This document shows, piece by piece, positions 8,223-16,539 of a stretch of DNA of 35,817 nucleotides (its first letter is position 1; each line of letters opens with the position of its first letter). Source of the stretch: Chryseobacterium sp. (lineage in GTDB: Bacteria; Bacteroidota; Bacteroidia; Flavobacteriales; Weeksellaceae); NCBI RefSeq assembly GCF_022712095.1, contig NZ_JALAHD010000228.1:1-35817 (forward strand), read 5' to 3'. The translations under genes and the position numbers were made by a program. The notes beneath the pieces are model-generated. The model made no database searches, had not been told where the DNA came from, and saw nothing but the letters and a program-made list of their open reading frames with translations.

Positions 8223-8966
8223 TTAATTCAACAGCCAGTCGTAACCTTTTTCTTCCAGTTCTAATGCTAAAGATTTATCTCCAGTTTTGATGATTTTTCC
8301 ATTAGCCAAAACATGAACAAAATCCGGCTGGATATAATTCAATAATCTTTGATAGTGAGTGATCAAAAGAACAGCGTTTCCTTCGTTTTTGAAATGATTT
8401 ACTCCATCTGCAACGATTCTTAGGGCATCAATATCCAATCCTGAATCTGTTTCATCGAGAATAGCTAATTTAGGATTTAGCATAAGCATTTGGAAGATCT
8501 CATTTCTCTTCTTTTCACCTCCTGAAAAACCTTCATTCAGTGATCTGGAAAGGAAATCTTTTTTAATACCCAGTTTCTCGGATTTTTCACGAATCAGAGC
8601 AAGCATTTCTTTTGCAGGCATTTCTTCAAGCCCGTTAGCTTTTCTGTTTTCATTTAAAGCCGCTTTTATAAAATTGGTCACTGATACTCCCGGGATTTCT
8701 ACCGGATACTGGAAAGAAAGGAAAATTCCTTTATGGGCTCTTTCTTCCGGTGCATCTTCATTGATATTTTCTCCTCCGAAAATGATTTCCCCGTCGGTAA
8801 CTTCATAATCCTCTTTTCCTGCGATTACCGAAGAAAGAGTTGATTTTCCTGCCCCGTTAGGTCCCATTATAGCATGAACTTCACCTGGCTTTATTTCGAG
8901 ATTTATTCCTTTTAAAATTTCTGCGCCGTCTTCAATTTTAGCGTGCAAGTTTTTAATTTCTAACAT
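8223..8966 (-). CDS. sufC: Fe-S cluster assembly ATPase SufC
   Basis: A 247-residue ABC-type ATPase that drives conformational change of the SufB-SufD scaffold. Visible motifs are Walker [10 protein letters not shown] (35-43), the Q-loop in [10 protein letters not shown] (84-93), the signature FSGGEKKR (147-154), Walker [13 protein letters not shown] (167-178) and the H-loop histidine at about 204. There is no membrane segment; SufC is a soluble ABC protein. It lies between sufB (102-nt gap containing a direct repeat) and sufD (71-nt gap). Length and motifs are fully typical. Confidence 0.97.
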   Translation of the reverse strand: MLEIKNLHAKIEDGAEILKGINLEIKPGEVHAIMGPNGAGKSTLSSVIAGKEDYEVTDGEIIFGGENINEDAPEERAHKGIFLSFQYPVEIPGVSVTNFIKAALNENRKANGLEEMPAKEMLALIREKSEKLGIKKDFLSRSLNEGFSGGEKKRNEIFQMLMLNPKLAILDETDSGLDIDALRIVADGVNHFKNEGNAVLLITHYQRLLNYIQPDFVHVLANGKIIKTGDKSLALELEEKGYDWLLN

Positions 8967-8971
8967 AGTTT

Positions 8972-9002
8972 TAATATGATAATTTGGTAATATGATAATT
9001 TG
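8972..9002. repeat. Tandem 15-bp direct repeat between sufC and sufB
   Basis: TAATATGATAATTTG occurs at 8972-8986 and 8988-9002, one base apart, followed by a further AAAATTATAATT stretch. The motif resembles short AT-rich intergenic repeats that I recall from Chryseobacterium-type genomes; that link is from memory. Confidence 0.7.
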
Positions 9003-9068
9003 AAAATTATAATTACCTCTTTATATTCTTTTATTTTATTCTAGCAATACTGAATGTATATTTTCATT

Positions 9069-10517
9069 CTATCCAACAGATCCTTCTAATGAAATTTCAA
9101 GAAGTTTCTGAGCTTCAATAGCAAATTCCATAGGGAGCTTGTTTAAAACTTCTTTACTAAATCCATTTACAATCAGAGCAATAGCTCTTTCTGTGTCAAT
9201 TCCTCTCTGATTACAGTAGAAAATCTGATCTTCTCCGATTTTTGAAGTAGTCGCTTCATGCTCCAGCTGAGCTGTAGGATCTTTGATTTCAATATAGGGA
9301 AAAGTATGAGCTCCGCATTCATTGCCCATCAATAAAGAATCACATTGGGAAAAATTTCTAGCTCCTTTTGCAGAAGGCATTACTTTTACCAGACCTCTAT
9401 AGGAATTATTGGATTTGCCTGCCGAAATACCTTTGGAAATAATGGTAGATCTTGTATTTTTTCCAATATGAATCATTTTAGTTCCTGTATCGGCATATTG
9501 ATGATTGTTAGTTACCGCAATTGAATAGAACTCTCCGATAGAGTTATCCCCTTTCAGGATGCATGAAGGATATTTCCATGTTACAGCAGAACCGGTCTCT
9601 ACTTGGGTCCAGGAGATTTTTGCACCCTTTTCACAAAGCCCTCTTTTGGTTACGAAGTTAAATACACCGCCTTTTCCTTCTTCATTTCCCGGATACCAAT
9701 TCTGAACGGTAGAATATTTAATTTCTGCATTGTCTAAAGCTATGAGTTCTACAACAGCTGCGTGCAGCTGATTCTCATCTCTTGACGGTGCTGTACACCC
9801 TTCCAGGTAGGATACATAACTTCCTTCATCTGCGATTACAAGTGTTCTTTCAAACTGTCCTGTTCCTGCCTGATTAATACGGAAGTAAGTAGAAAGTTCC
9901 ATCGGACAACGAACTCCTTTTGGGATATAACAAAAACTTCCGTCAGAGAAAACAGCAGAATTTAATGCTGAATAAAAGTTATCTCCTCGCGGGACTACTT
10001 TACCAATATATTTTTTCACTAAATCCGGGTGATTTTTTATCGCTTCTGAAATAGAGCAGAAGATAATCCCTTTCTCTGCCAATGTTTCCTGAAATGTTGT
10101 TTTCACAGAAACGGAGTCCATAACGATATCAACCGCTACTCCGGAAAGTCTTTTTTGTTCCTCGATATTAATACCAAGCTTCTCGAAAGTCTTTAATAAT
10201 TCAGGATCTACTTCATCTAAACTTGCCAGCTCAGGTTTTACCTTAGGAGCAGCATAGTAGCGTATAGCCTGAAAATCCGGTTTTTCATACTTGATGTTAG
10301 CCCAATCGGGCTCCGTCATTTTCTGCCATACTCTGAAAGCCTCCAGACGCCAGTCCGTCATCCATTCCGGCTCTTCTTTTTTTGCAGAAATAGCACGGAT
10401 AATGTCCTCATTTAAACCGATTGGGAAGTCTTCATAATCAATTTTGGTTTCCCAGCCGAATTCATATTTTTTATTTTCTAAATCGACGCGTAAATCGTCT
10501 TCTGTATACTTACTCAT
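9069..10517 (-). CDS. sufB: Fe-S cluster assembly scaffold protein SufB
   Basis: A 482-residue SufB, the core scaffold on which nascent clusters form before transfer to SufA or apo-proteins. Conserved stretches include [37 protein letters not shown] and, near the C-terminus, [17 protein letters not shown] with Cys at about 401 (equivalent to the essential E. coli SufB cysteine) and [14 protein letters not shown] just after. Length agrees with the family. It sits 78 nt downstream of sufA; the gap contains an inverted repeat. The start ATG at 10517 gives the expected N-terminus. Confidence 0.97.
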   Translation of the reverse strand: MSKYTEDDLRVDLENKKYEFGWETKIDYEDFPIGLNEDIIRAISAKKEEPEWMTDWRLEAFRVWQKMTEPDWANIKYEKPDFQAIRYYAAPKVKPELASLDEVDPELLKTFEKLGINIEEQKRLSGVAVDIVMDSVSVKTTFQETLAEKGIIFCSISEAIKNHPDLVKKYIGKVVPRGDNFYSALNSAVFSDGSFCYIPKGVRCPMELSTYFRINQAGTGQFERTLVIADEGSYVSYLEGCTAPSRDENQLHAAVVELIALDNAEIKYSTVQNWYPGNEEGKGGVFNFVTKRGLCEKGAKISWTQVETGSAVTWKYPSCILKGDNSIGEFYSIAVTNNHQYADTGTKMIHIGKNTRSTIISKGISAGKSNNSYRGLVKVMPSAKGARNFSQCDSLLMGNECGAHTFPYIEIKDPTAQLEHEATTSKIGEDQIFYCNQRGIDTERAIALIVNGFSKEVLNKLPMEFAIEAQKLLEISLEGSVG

Positions 10518-10535
10518 TATATTTTTTAGATTTCT

Positions 10536-10589
10536 GATACCAGATTTCAGAAGTCCGGAATATAAACCCGAAAGTCTGATATTGGTATC
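10536..10589. repeat. Imperfect inverted repeat between sufA and sufB
   Basis: GATACCAGATTTCAGA (10536-10551) is the near reverse complement of TCTGATATTGGTATC (10575-10589). Between them lies AGTCCGGAATATAAACCCGA. The whole gap has the ragged, self-similar look of a degenerate intergenic repeat rather than a promoter. Confidence 0.6.
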
Positions 10590-10595
10590 TAGTGT

Positions 10596-10925
10596 CTATA
10601 AGCTAAAACTTTCTCCACAACCACATGTTCTGGATGCATTAGGATTGTTAAAAACAAATCCTTTCCCGTTTAATCCTCCTGAATATTCCAGGATGGTTCC
10701 TGCTAGATAGAGAATAGATTTTTTATCTACAACAATTTTGATATTGTTGTCTTCAAAAATCTGATCGGTTTCTGCTTTTTGGTTGTCAAACTTTAAAACA
10801 TACTCCAAACCAGAACATCCCCCACTTTTCACCCCCACTCTTATATAATCTTCAGCAGGGTTAAAGCCTTCTTCAGTCATCAGCTGAATGGCTTTTGCCT
10901 TTGCTTGATCCGATACTTTTATCAT
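10596..10925 (-). CDS. sufA: HesB/IscA-type Fe-S carrier protein (SufA-like)
   Basis: A 109-residue A-type carrier that accepts Fe-S clusters from the SufBCD scaffold and passes them to target proteins. The three invariant cysteines are present: C37 in SGGCSGLEY, and C101 and C103 in TCGCGESF at the C-terminus. Length is typical. It is the first gene of the suf operon and has a good promoter at 10954-10985. The name sufA is assigned from operon position; by sequence alone IscA or ErpA would be equally possible. Confidence 0.92.
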   Translation of the reverse strand: MIKVSDQAKAKAIQLMTEEGFNPAEDYIRVGVKSGGCSGLEYVLKFDNQKAETDQIFEDNNIKIVVDKKSILYLAGTILEYSGGLNGKGFVFNNPNASRTCGCGESFSL

Positions 10926-10953
10926 TGTATTTATTTAGAATGATTTAATGTTG

Positions 10954-10985
10954 CAAAAATACAAACTAATTTCCGCAATCTCAAA
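10954..10985 (-). promoter_or_regulatory. Promoter of the suf operon
   Basis: On the minus strand TTTG (10985-10982), a 20-nt spacer and TATTTTTG (10961-10954) match the Bacteroidota consensus. The leader to the ATG is about 26 nt. No Fur- or IscR-like site could be recognised by eye. Confidence 0.6.
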
Positions 10986-11088
10986 TTGATGGTATCTATT
11001 TTAACTATTTTACATTACGGAAAGATCACTCATGTTAAAATTTGTACAAATTCTAATTTATGAAGCAGAATTGATTCTGTTTTTGATT

Positions 11089-11096
11089 TAACTTTG
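11089..11096 (+). promoter_or_regulatory. Possible -7 box of the GLPGLI operon
   Basis: TAACTTTG lies 28 nt before the ATG. The nearest upstream TTG (11071-11073) is only 15 nt away, shorter than usual, so the promoter call is tentative. Confidence 0.4.
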
Positions 11097-11124
11097 ATTC
11101 GTATTTTTTATCTATAAATTAACA

Positions 11125-12060
11125 ATGAAAAAAAGATTACTTGGCTTTTTTGCGTTACTTTTTGTAACCGTAGCATACGGACAGACTATACGTTATGTAT
11201 ATGAAACTTCGGTGAATCCGGATTCTATTAATCTGGTGGATCTGAAAAATGAAAAGACTTTTTTGGATATAAAGGGTAATAAGTCTTTATTTATCAGTGA
11301 AAGTAAATTAATGAAAGATTCCCTGCAGGTAGCATTTTTTAAGTCGGAGGAAGCCAAAGAAGCAAATAAGAGTAAGAAAAAGGAAAAGGAAAAGGATGAA
11401 AAGAAGTTTCCAAAAGCGGGAATGAAAATAGAGCCTACTTTTTTTGAATATTTTATTACAAAGAATATTGCAGAAAAACAGGTTTATTATTATGACAGAG
11501 TACTTAATAAGCAAATCTATTATAAGGAAGACAGACCTCTGAATTGGGAAATAATGAATGTTACAGAGAAGCAGAATGGATATAATGCTCAAAAAGCGGT
11601 TGTGAATTTTGGAGGAAGAATATGGACGGCCTGGTTTACAAAAGATATTCCTATTTCTGACGGGCCTTATAAATTCAACGGACTTCCAGGGCTTATTGTA
11701 AAGCTGGAAGATGATAAAGGGGATTATAAATTTGATCTTGTTAAAAAAATAACCATTCAAAATGCTTTTGAAGAAGAGATAAGACCTGATGCAAAACAAA
11801 GTACAAGAGTTGAATTTAATGGAGATAAAGCAGCTTTAGAACTTGAATTTGGAAAAAATAAGAGGTCTATTGCAGAAAGTAGTGAGAGAGGAATAAAGCC
11901 TTCCGGAGGCGTAGGCAGACCAGGTGGTGGAATGCCGGGAGGTGGAAGAAGAGGAAGACCTTCTGGAGGAATGGATAATGAAGGGACTTCGTTGGCATCT
12001 GGTAACTTTAATAATGTTTCCTTAAATACAGGAAATCAGAACCCAATTGAACTCAAATAA
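11125..12060 (+). CDS. GLPGLI family protein (copy 1)
   Basis: A 311-residue secreted protein with a signal peptide (1-19 or 20, ending AYGQ). It carries the motif GLPGLI (186-191) that names this Bacteroidota family, in the context DGPYKFNGLPGLIVKLED, preceded by FGGRIWTAWFTKDIP. Function of the family is unknown; members are predicted periplasmic or envelope proteins. Residues about 78-94 are strongly lysine-rich, and about 260-285 are a Gly/Arg/Pro-rich low-complexity tail. The last residues are NPIELK. It is the first gene of a two-gene unit with a paralogue 8 nt downstream. Confidence 0.88.
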   Translation: MKKRLLGFFALLFVTVAYGQTIRYVYETSVNPDSINLVDLKNEKTFLDIKGNKSLFISESKLMKDSLQVAFFKSEEAKEANKSKKKEKEKDEKKFPKAGMKIEPTFFEYFITKNIAEKQVYYYDRVLNKQIYYKEDRPLNWEIMNVTEKQNGYNAQKAVVNFGGRIWTAWFTKDIPISDGPYKFNGLPGLIVKLEDDKGDYKFDLVKKITIQNAFEEEIRPDAKQSTRVEFNGDKAALELEFGKNKRSIAESSERGIKPSGGVGRPGGGMPGGGRRGRPSGGMDNEGTSLASGNFNNVSLNTGNQNPIELK

Positions 12061-12068
12061 AATTATAA

Positions 12069-12920
12069 ATGAAAAAGTTAGGTATTATTGCGTTTGCCTT
12101 ATTAATGCAAAGTATGTTTGCCCAAACCAACAGGTTTGTATATCAGGTGACTATGAAGCTGGATTCTACGAATAAAAATGATATAAAAACGGAAAACGCT
12201 TATTTAGATATTTCCCCTGAAAAGTCTCTTTTTTATTCTGAAAATAGAATAAAAAGGGATTCTATTATGTCAAAGGCATTTCAAAGCGGAGGAGCAAGAA
12301 GCTTTAACAGGGATCAGATGGAAAGTTTGAGATCCAATATCAATTATACCATTGAGAAGGACAAAAAGAATCAGAAAACTTCTTTTAAAGACAGATTAGG
12401 AAGAGATACCTATTCTTATGAAGAGGATCGGAATTTGGACTGGAAAATTCTTCCTGAAACAATGACAATAGGGGAATATAAAGTCCAAAAAGCGGAAGCT
12501 GATTTTGGAGGAAGACAGTGGACGGCTTGGTTTACTACAGATCTTCCTTATCAGGATGGACCGTATAAGTTCAGCGGACTTCCGGGATTAATTGTAAAAA
12601 TAGAGGATAGTAAAGGGGATTATTCATTTGATTTGATGAAAAATTACAAAATTGCAGAGCTTCCAGATTTAACACAGAGAGGACCTGGAAATGTAATAAA
12701 GGTGAAGAGAAAAGATTTTGTAAAACAACAAGAAAAATTTCAAAAAGATCCGGTTTCTTTTATGATGCAGGGGGCTAGTATTTCTCAGCCTAGAAGGTCA
12801 GGAGGAAATGGACCTGGCGGTCCTGGCGGAGGACAAAATCAGGCTGATATGAGAAAGAGAATGGAAGAGAGAGTAAAAGAAGAAGCTAAGACCAACAACA
12901 ACCCAATTGAATTACAATAA
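12069..12920 (+). CDS. GLPGLI family protein (copy 2)
   Basis: A 283-residue paralogue of the previous gene with a signal peptide (1-19, ending MFAQ). The core motif is at 170-175 in DGPYKFSGLPGLIVKIED, preceded by DFGGRQWTAWFTTDLP. The central lysine cluster of copy 1 is missing, but a Gly/Pro-rich segment follows at about 242-255 and the C-terminus NPIELQ matches copy 1. The start is 8 nt after the stop of copy 1, so the pair is surely one transcript, ended by a strong terminator. No enzymatic motif is recognisable. Confidence 0.88.
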   Translation: MKKLGIIAFALLMQSMFAQTNRFVYQVTMKLDSTNKNDIKTENAYLDISPEKSLFYSENRIKRDSIMSKAFQSGGARSFNRDQMESLRSNINYTIEKDKKNQKTSFKDRLGRDTYSYEEDRNLDWKILPETMTIGEYKVQKAEADFGGRQWTAWFTTDLPYQDGPYKFSGLPGLIVKIEDSKGDYSFDLMKNYKIAELPDLTQRGPGNVIKVKRKDFVKQQEKFQKDPVSFMMQGASISQPRRSGGNGPGGPGGGQNQADMRKRMEERVKEEAKTNNNPIELQ

Positions 12921-12925
12921 AAAAA

Positions 12926-12968
12926 GAGTCCGAAAAAAAAGAGTCCGAATTATTCGGACTCTTTTTTT
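12926..12968. terminator. Bidirectional terminator with a duplicated 5' arm
   Basis: GAGTCCGAA (12941-12949) pairs with TTCGGACTC (12953-12961), extended by flanking A and T runs to about 16 bp with a 3-nt loop. The 5' arm occurs a second time at 12926-12934. It ends the GLPGLI operon (+) and the metallopeptidase gene (-). Confidence 0.85.
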
Positions 12969-12973
12969 ATTAT

Positions 12974-13822
12974 TTATTTCAGAAGTTGATTAAATGTATC
13001 TCCCTGTCTGATGTCTCCGGTATTATAACCTTTCATAAACCATTCTTTACGTTGTGCAGAAGATCCGTGGGTAAAGCTTTCCTGATTAACGTATCCCTGT
13101 GCTCTTTTTTGAATATTATCATCTCCAACAGCTTCTGCAGCACTTATGGCTGATTCTATGTCTCCCGGCTCAAGAATCCCTTCTCTGCTGTCCGTACGTT
13201 TTGCCCAGACTCCGGCGTAAAAATCAGCTTGTAATTCTGTTGCTACGGAAACTCTATTCATGTCAGCTTCTGAATAACGACCGCTTCTTCTAAGTGCATC
13301 TACTTTTTGGGTGGTTCCCAGCAAAGTCTGCACATGATGTCCTACTTCATGTGCTAAAACATAAGCCACCGTAAACTCAGTAACTTTAGCACCGAACCTC
13401 TGCTGAAGCTCATTGAAAAAACTCATATCCATATAGACTGTCTGATCAGCCGGACAATAGAATGGACCCATTGCAGATTCGGCAGTACCACATCCGGATT
13501 GGGTTGTATTTTCGAAAAGAACGATTTTAGGTTTAACATAAGTCATCCCATTTTCCTGGAAGATCTGTTCCCAGGTAATGATATTCCATTTGCCCATCAT
13601 ATCCACCATTTGTCCTATCTTCTTATCATTTTCCGTTAATTCTCTTTTTTCAGAATACCCCTGTGATGATGAAGTGGAGTTTAAAATGCTGGAGGGGTTA
13701 CCTCCTAAAAAGAAAATGATAGCGGCGATGATCAATGTACCAAGTCCTCCTCCTACAACAGCTCCTCCTCCAAGACCTCGTCTATCTTCTACGTTTCCGC
13801 CTCTGTCTTCTGTCCATTTCAT
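12974..13822 (-). CDS. Neutral zinc metallopeptidase (YpfJ family)
   Basis: A 282-residue membrane-anchored member of the putative neutral zinc metallopeptidase family (COG2321, E. coli YpfJ). A Gly-rich N-terminus leads into one transmembrane segment (about 20-40). The catalytic domain carries HEVGH (158-162) with two zinc-binding histidines and the general-base glutamate, and ELQADFYAG (196-204), whose Glu is the likely third ligand. Cysteines at 111 and 123 may form a disulphide. Substrates are unknown. It lies 75 nt after the LTA-synthase-like gene, without a convincing promoter, so read-through from that operon is possible. Confidence 0.9.
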   Translation of the reverse strand: MKWTEDRGGNVEDRRGLGGGAVVGGGLGTLIIAAIIFFLGGNPSSILNSTSSSQGYSEKRELTENDKKIGQMVDMMGKWNIITWEQIFQENGMTYVKPKIVLFENTTQSGCGTAESAMGPFYCPADQTVYMDMSFFNELQQRFGAKVTEFTVAYVLAHEVGHHVQTLLGTTQKVDALRRSGRYSEADMNRVSVATELQADFYAGVWAKRTDSREGILEPGDIESAISAAEAVGDDNIQKRAQGYVNQESFTHGSSAQRKEWFMKGYNTGDIRQGDTFNQLLK

Positions 13823-13897
13823 AATTAAGTAATTTTATGAGTAAAGGTAAAAATTTTATATTTAAATTATTGTTAAATAATTACTTTTCAGTACTTT

Positions 13898-15991
13898 TTA
13901 CTTAGTTCTGTTTAACTGGTTGGTCTTAAGCCAGTAAGATGTAGCCTGATATGCAGAAATAGTCTGCTCTATAAGGTTCTGATCTGTATTTTTATTTTTT
14001 AAAAGATTTTCCTTATAGTAAATATTAAACTCAGGAGAAAGATTACTTTTTTCCTGTTGAAGAGAATATTGTTTTATCTGTCTTACAGGTGATATGATGG
14101 TTAATCTTTCGTCTTTTACAAAGCCCAGGTCCTGATAAGTTGCAATATAAGCTTTAGGCTGGAAATTTTCTTTAAGAGCATCCTGCCCTAGAAACTTAGA
14201 ATGATAATTAAAGTTGAGCAGACCGAATAGGGTAGGCATGATATCAATCTGAGACATAAGCTTATTAAATTTCTGAGGTTTTATAAATCCTTCAGAAAAT
14301 ATCATTGCGGGAATTCTGTATTTATCCATTGGCAGCTCCGTATTACCTGCGCTTGATGCACAGTGGTCAGCCACAATGATGAAGACCGTGTTTTTATACC
14401 AATCCTGCTTTTTAGCCATTTCAAAGAATTTTCTGATAGAGTAGTCGGTATATTTTACTCCTCCGTCTCTTGATTTTGCATTACCGGGAATGTCTATTCT
14501 TCCATCGGGATAAGTGAAAGGTCTGTGGTTAGAAACCGTCATCCAGTGATTGAAGAAAGGTTTTCCGGATTTAGCTTCCGCATTCATGGTCTGGATTGCT
14601 TTTTTCGCCATATCTTCATCAGCTACTCCCCATACGTTGGCAAAGGTGATTTCATCTGATTTAAAATTATTTCTGTCAATAATGTCATAGCCATTTCCTC
14701 CAAAGAAATCTTCCATATTATCAAAATAGCTATATCCCCCATATAGGAATTTAACATCATAACCTTTGGATTTAAAAACACCTCCGGTTGTGAATTTATT
14801 TTTGTTATAATCTTCTCTTTTAATAATACTCTCCCCGGCTGTGGGTGGTATGGATAGTGTTAAAGCTTCGAGTCCACGTACAGTTCTGTTTCCTGTTGCA
14901 TACAGGTTAGTAAACATGAGCGAACGATCTGCAAGGCTATCCAGAAAAGGAGTGATATTTCGGGTGTTTCCGTAGTGAGCCATGAATTCAGCAGATAAGC
15001 TTTCAATAGAAATTAAGACTACATTTTTTTTAAGCTCTGGCTGTCCGGAAATGATATTTCTTTCGAGGGTGGGCTCGGTATATTGGCTTAAGAAGATATT
15101 ATCTGCTTTTTTCTGGTCTATTTTTGAATAAAACTGGAAATAATCGAGCTCATTATGAGTAAATGCCCAATAGAATTTTGGAAGTCCGTTAGCCTTAATT
15201 TCATCCGAAAATACATTCTGTGATTTCATCTGCATGAGAGAAGGAATAGCAATAAGACTTAATCCTACCATTACTATAAAGGTACCCAGCAGTATGAATT
15301 TTTGTTTGATGTTAGGAGGATCTTCCAGTTCTATTTTAGTCTTTTTATGAATATACCAGGTAATGATAGTGCTTATAATAATAATAACAGAGAAGAGAGG
15401 AACTACAGGATAACTTTCCATGATATTTCCTATTACTTCATTGGTGTAGATAAGATAATCAACTGCTATAAAGTTATATCGAAGACCGAACTCATTATAA
15501 AAGAAATATTCACTGACTGCATTGAAAACAATAACCAATACATAAATGAAAATTGTAATGAAATATGATACACTTCGTATTCTCTTTCGGTATGCAGGTA
15601 AAAAGAGCATAGAGCCAAACAGCAGAGTTTTGATCCCTACAAATATCAGAATGATCTCTTTTACCGAGCCTCCGTACTGTTTGAAAATATTATTGGGAAT
15701 AAACTGGATATATAAAAGGAATAATAGAAGGGTGCCCAATATAATATATCCGTAAGGTTTGTTGTATTTTGAATCAGATAAAAATAAAAAGTAAAGGGCC
15801 AGAAATGAACTTGCAATGGTAAATACAAATATATCATTTACGAGGCCTATGGATATTACCTTTATAATTTCAAAAAATCCAAAATCTGCTGTAGTGATAG
15901 GGTGGAAAAAAAAGACGATTCTCAGCAGCAATGATACGATGAGATAGAATATCCCAAGGTATAGAAAGGGTTTAATTTTTTTTGGGAACAT
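13898..15991 (-). CDS. LTA synthase-like sulfatase-fold phosphotransferase
   Basis: A 697-residue inner-membrane enzyme. The N-terminal 250 residues hold about six or seven hydrophobic segments, followed by a large extracytoplasmic alkaline-phosphatase/sulfatase-fold domain. Active-site features of the LtaS/MdoB/EptA group are visible: E330 in ISIES, a likely nucleophile T370 in TGNRTVRG, H489 in SNHRPF, and D542-H543 in VADHC. Such enzymes move phosphoglycerol or phosphoethanolamine from phospholipids onto glycolipids, glucans or lipid A. Gram-negative Bacteroidota lack classical lipoteichoic acid, so the acceptor is unknown. It sits 26 nt after ribH and is probably co-transcribed with it. 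Confidence 0.88.
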   Translation of the reverse strand: MFPKKIKPFLYLGIFYLIVSLLLRIVFFFHPITTADFGFFEIIKVISIGLVNDIFVFTIASSFLALYFLFLSDSKYNKPYGYIILGTLLLFLLYIQFIPNNIFKQYGGSVKEIILIFVGIKTLLFGSMLFLPAYRKRIRSVSYFITIFIYVLVIVFNAVSEYFFYNEFGLRYNFIAVDYLIYTNEVIGNIMESYPVVPLFSVIIIISTIITWYIHKKTKIELEDPPNIKQKFILLGTFIVMVGLSLIAIPSLMQMKSQNVFSDEIKANGLPKFYWAFTHNELDYFQFYSKIDQKKADNIFLSQYTEPTLERNIISGQPELKKNVVLISIESLSAEFMAHYGNTRNITPFLDSLADRSLMFTNLYATGNRTVRGLEALTLSIPPTAGESIIKREDYNKNKFTTGGVFKSKGYDVKFLYGGYSYFDNMEDFFGGNGYDIIDRNNFKSDEITFANVWGVADEDMAKKAIQTMNAEAKSGKPFFNHWMTVSNHRPFTYPDGRIDIPGNAKSRDGGVKYTDYSIRKFFEMAKKQDWYKNTVFIIVADHCASSAGNTELPMDKYRIPAMIFSEGFIKPQKFNKLMSQIDIMPTLFGLLNFNYHSKFLGQDALKENFQPKAYIATYQDLGFVKDERLTIISPVRQIKQYSLQQEKSNLSPEFNIYYKENLLKNKNTDQNLIEQTISAYQATSYWLKTNQLNRTK

Positions 15992-16017
15992 ATGCAGCAG
16001 TAATTTGAGTTCTATAC

Positions 16018-16536
16018 CTAGGAGTGTCCAAATCCGATATTTCCTTTTTTACCGGAAAGGTTCTTTTTAAAGTCAATCATCTTTAAAGCGGTTACGGCTG
16101 CCTCTATACCTTTGTTTCCCAGTGCTCCTCCGCTTCTTGCTATAGATTGCTCTTTATTGTCATCGGTAAGAAGGCAGAAAATGGTTGGGGTATCAGTAAG
16201 TATATTGCAGTCTGTGATTCCCTGGGTTACAGCAGAACAGACATAATCAAAATGAGCTGTTTCTCCGCGGATTACACATCCGATAGCAATTACTGCATCA
16301 TATTTTCTTTCTTTACAAAGCTGCATACTGGCATAGCTAAGTTCAAATGCCCCCGGAACCGGAAATAATTTGATGTTTTCAGCTCTAACCCCTTCTTTTA
16401 TTAAGGTTTCTAAAGCTCCGTCACGAAGATTAAAAGTTACAAAATCATTCCACTCAGAAAAAACAATGCCGATAGAAAAATCTTCGGCATTAGCTATATT
16501 GAGTGGCTTGTAATCGGAAAGATTAACTGTTGCCAT
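16018..16536 (-). CDS. ribH: 6,7-dimethyl-8-ribityllumazine synthase
   Basis: A 172-residue lumazine synthase, the penultimate enzyme of riboflavin synthesis, condensing 5-amino-6-ribitylamino-uracil with dihydroxybutanone phosphate. Family motifs are FSEWND (26-31) with the aromatic residue that stacks on the substrate, PGAFELSYA (61-69), GCVIRGETAHFDYVC (86-100) with the catalytic histidine H95, and ALGNKGIEAA near the C-terminus. Length is close to the usual 150-160 with a short extra tail. It begins 3 nt after the TPR gene. No FMN riboswitch is recognisable upstream. Confidence 0.96.
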   Translation of the reverse strand: MATVNLSDYKPLNIANAEDFSIGIVFSEWNDFVTFNLRDGALETLIKEGVRAENIKLFPVPGAFELSYASMQLCKERKYDAVIAIGCVIRGETAHFDYVCSAVTQGITDCNILTDTPTIFCLLTDDNKEQSIARSGGALGNKGIEAAVTALKMIDFKKNLSGKKGNIGFGHS

Positions 16537-16539
16537 TTT

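Noticed and set aside
10444..10710. 88-codon plus-strand frame across the sufA-sufB gap
   Set aside because: It lies antisense to the conserved ends of sufA and sufB and crosses the repeat-like gap; composition is not protein-like.
11308..11799. 163-codon minus-strand frame inside the first GLPGLI gene
   Set aside because: Antisense shadow of a gene with a signal peptide and family motif; it is Ile/Phe-rich as expected from reversed Lys/Asn codons.
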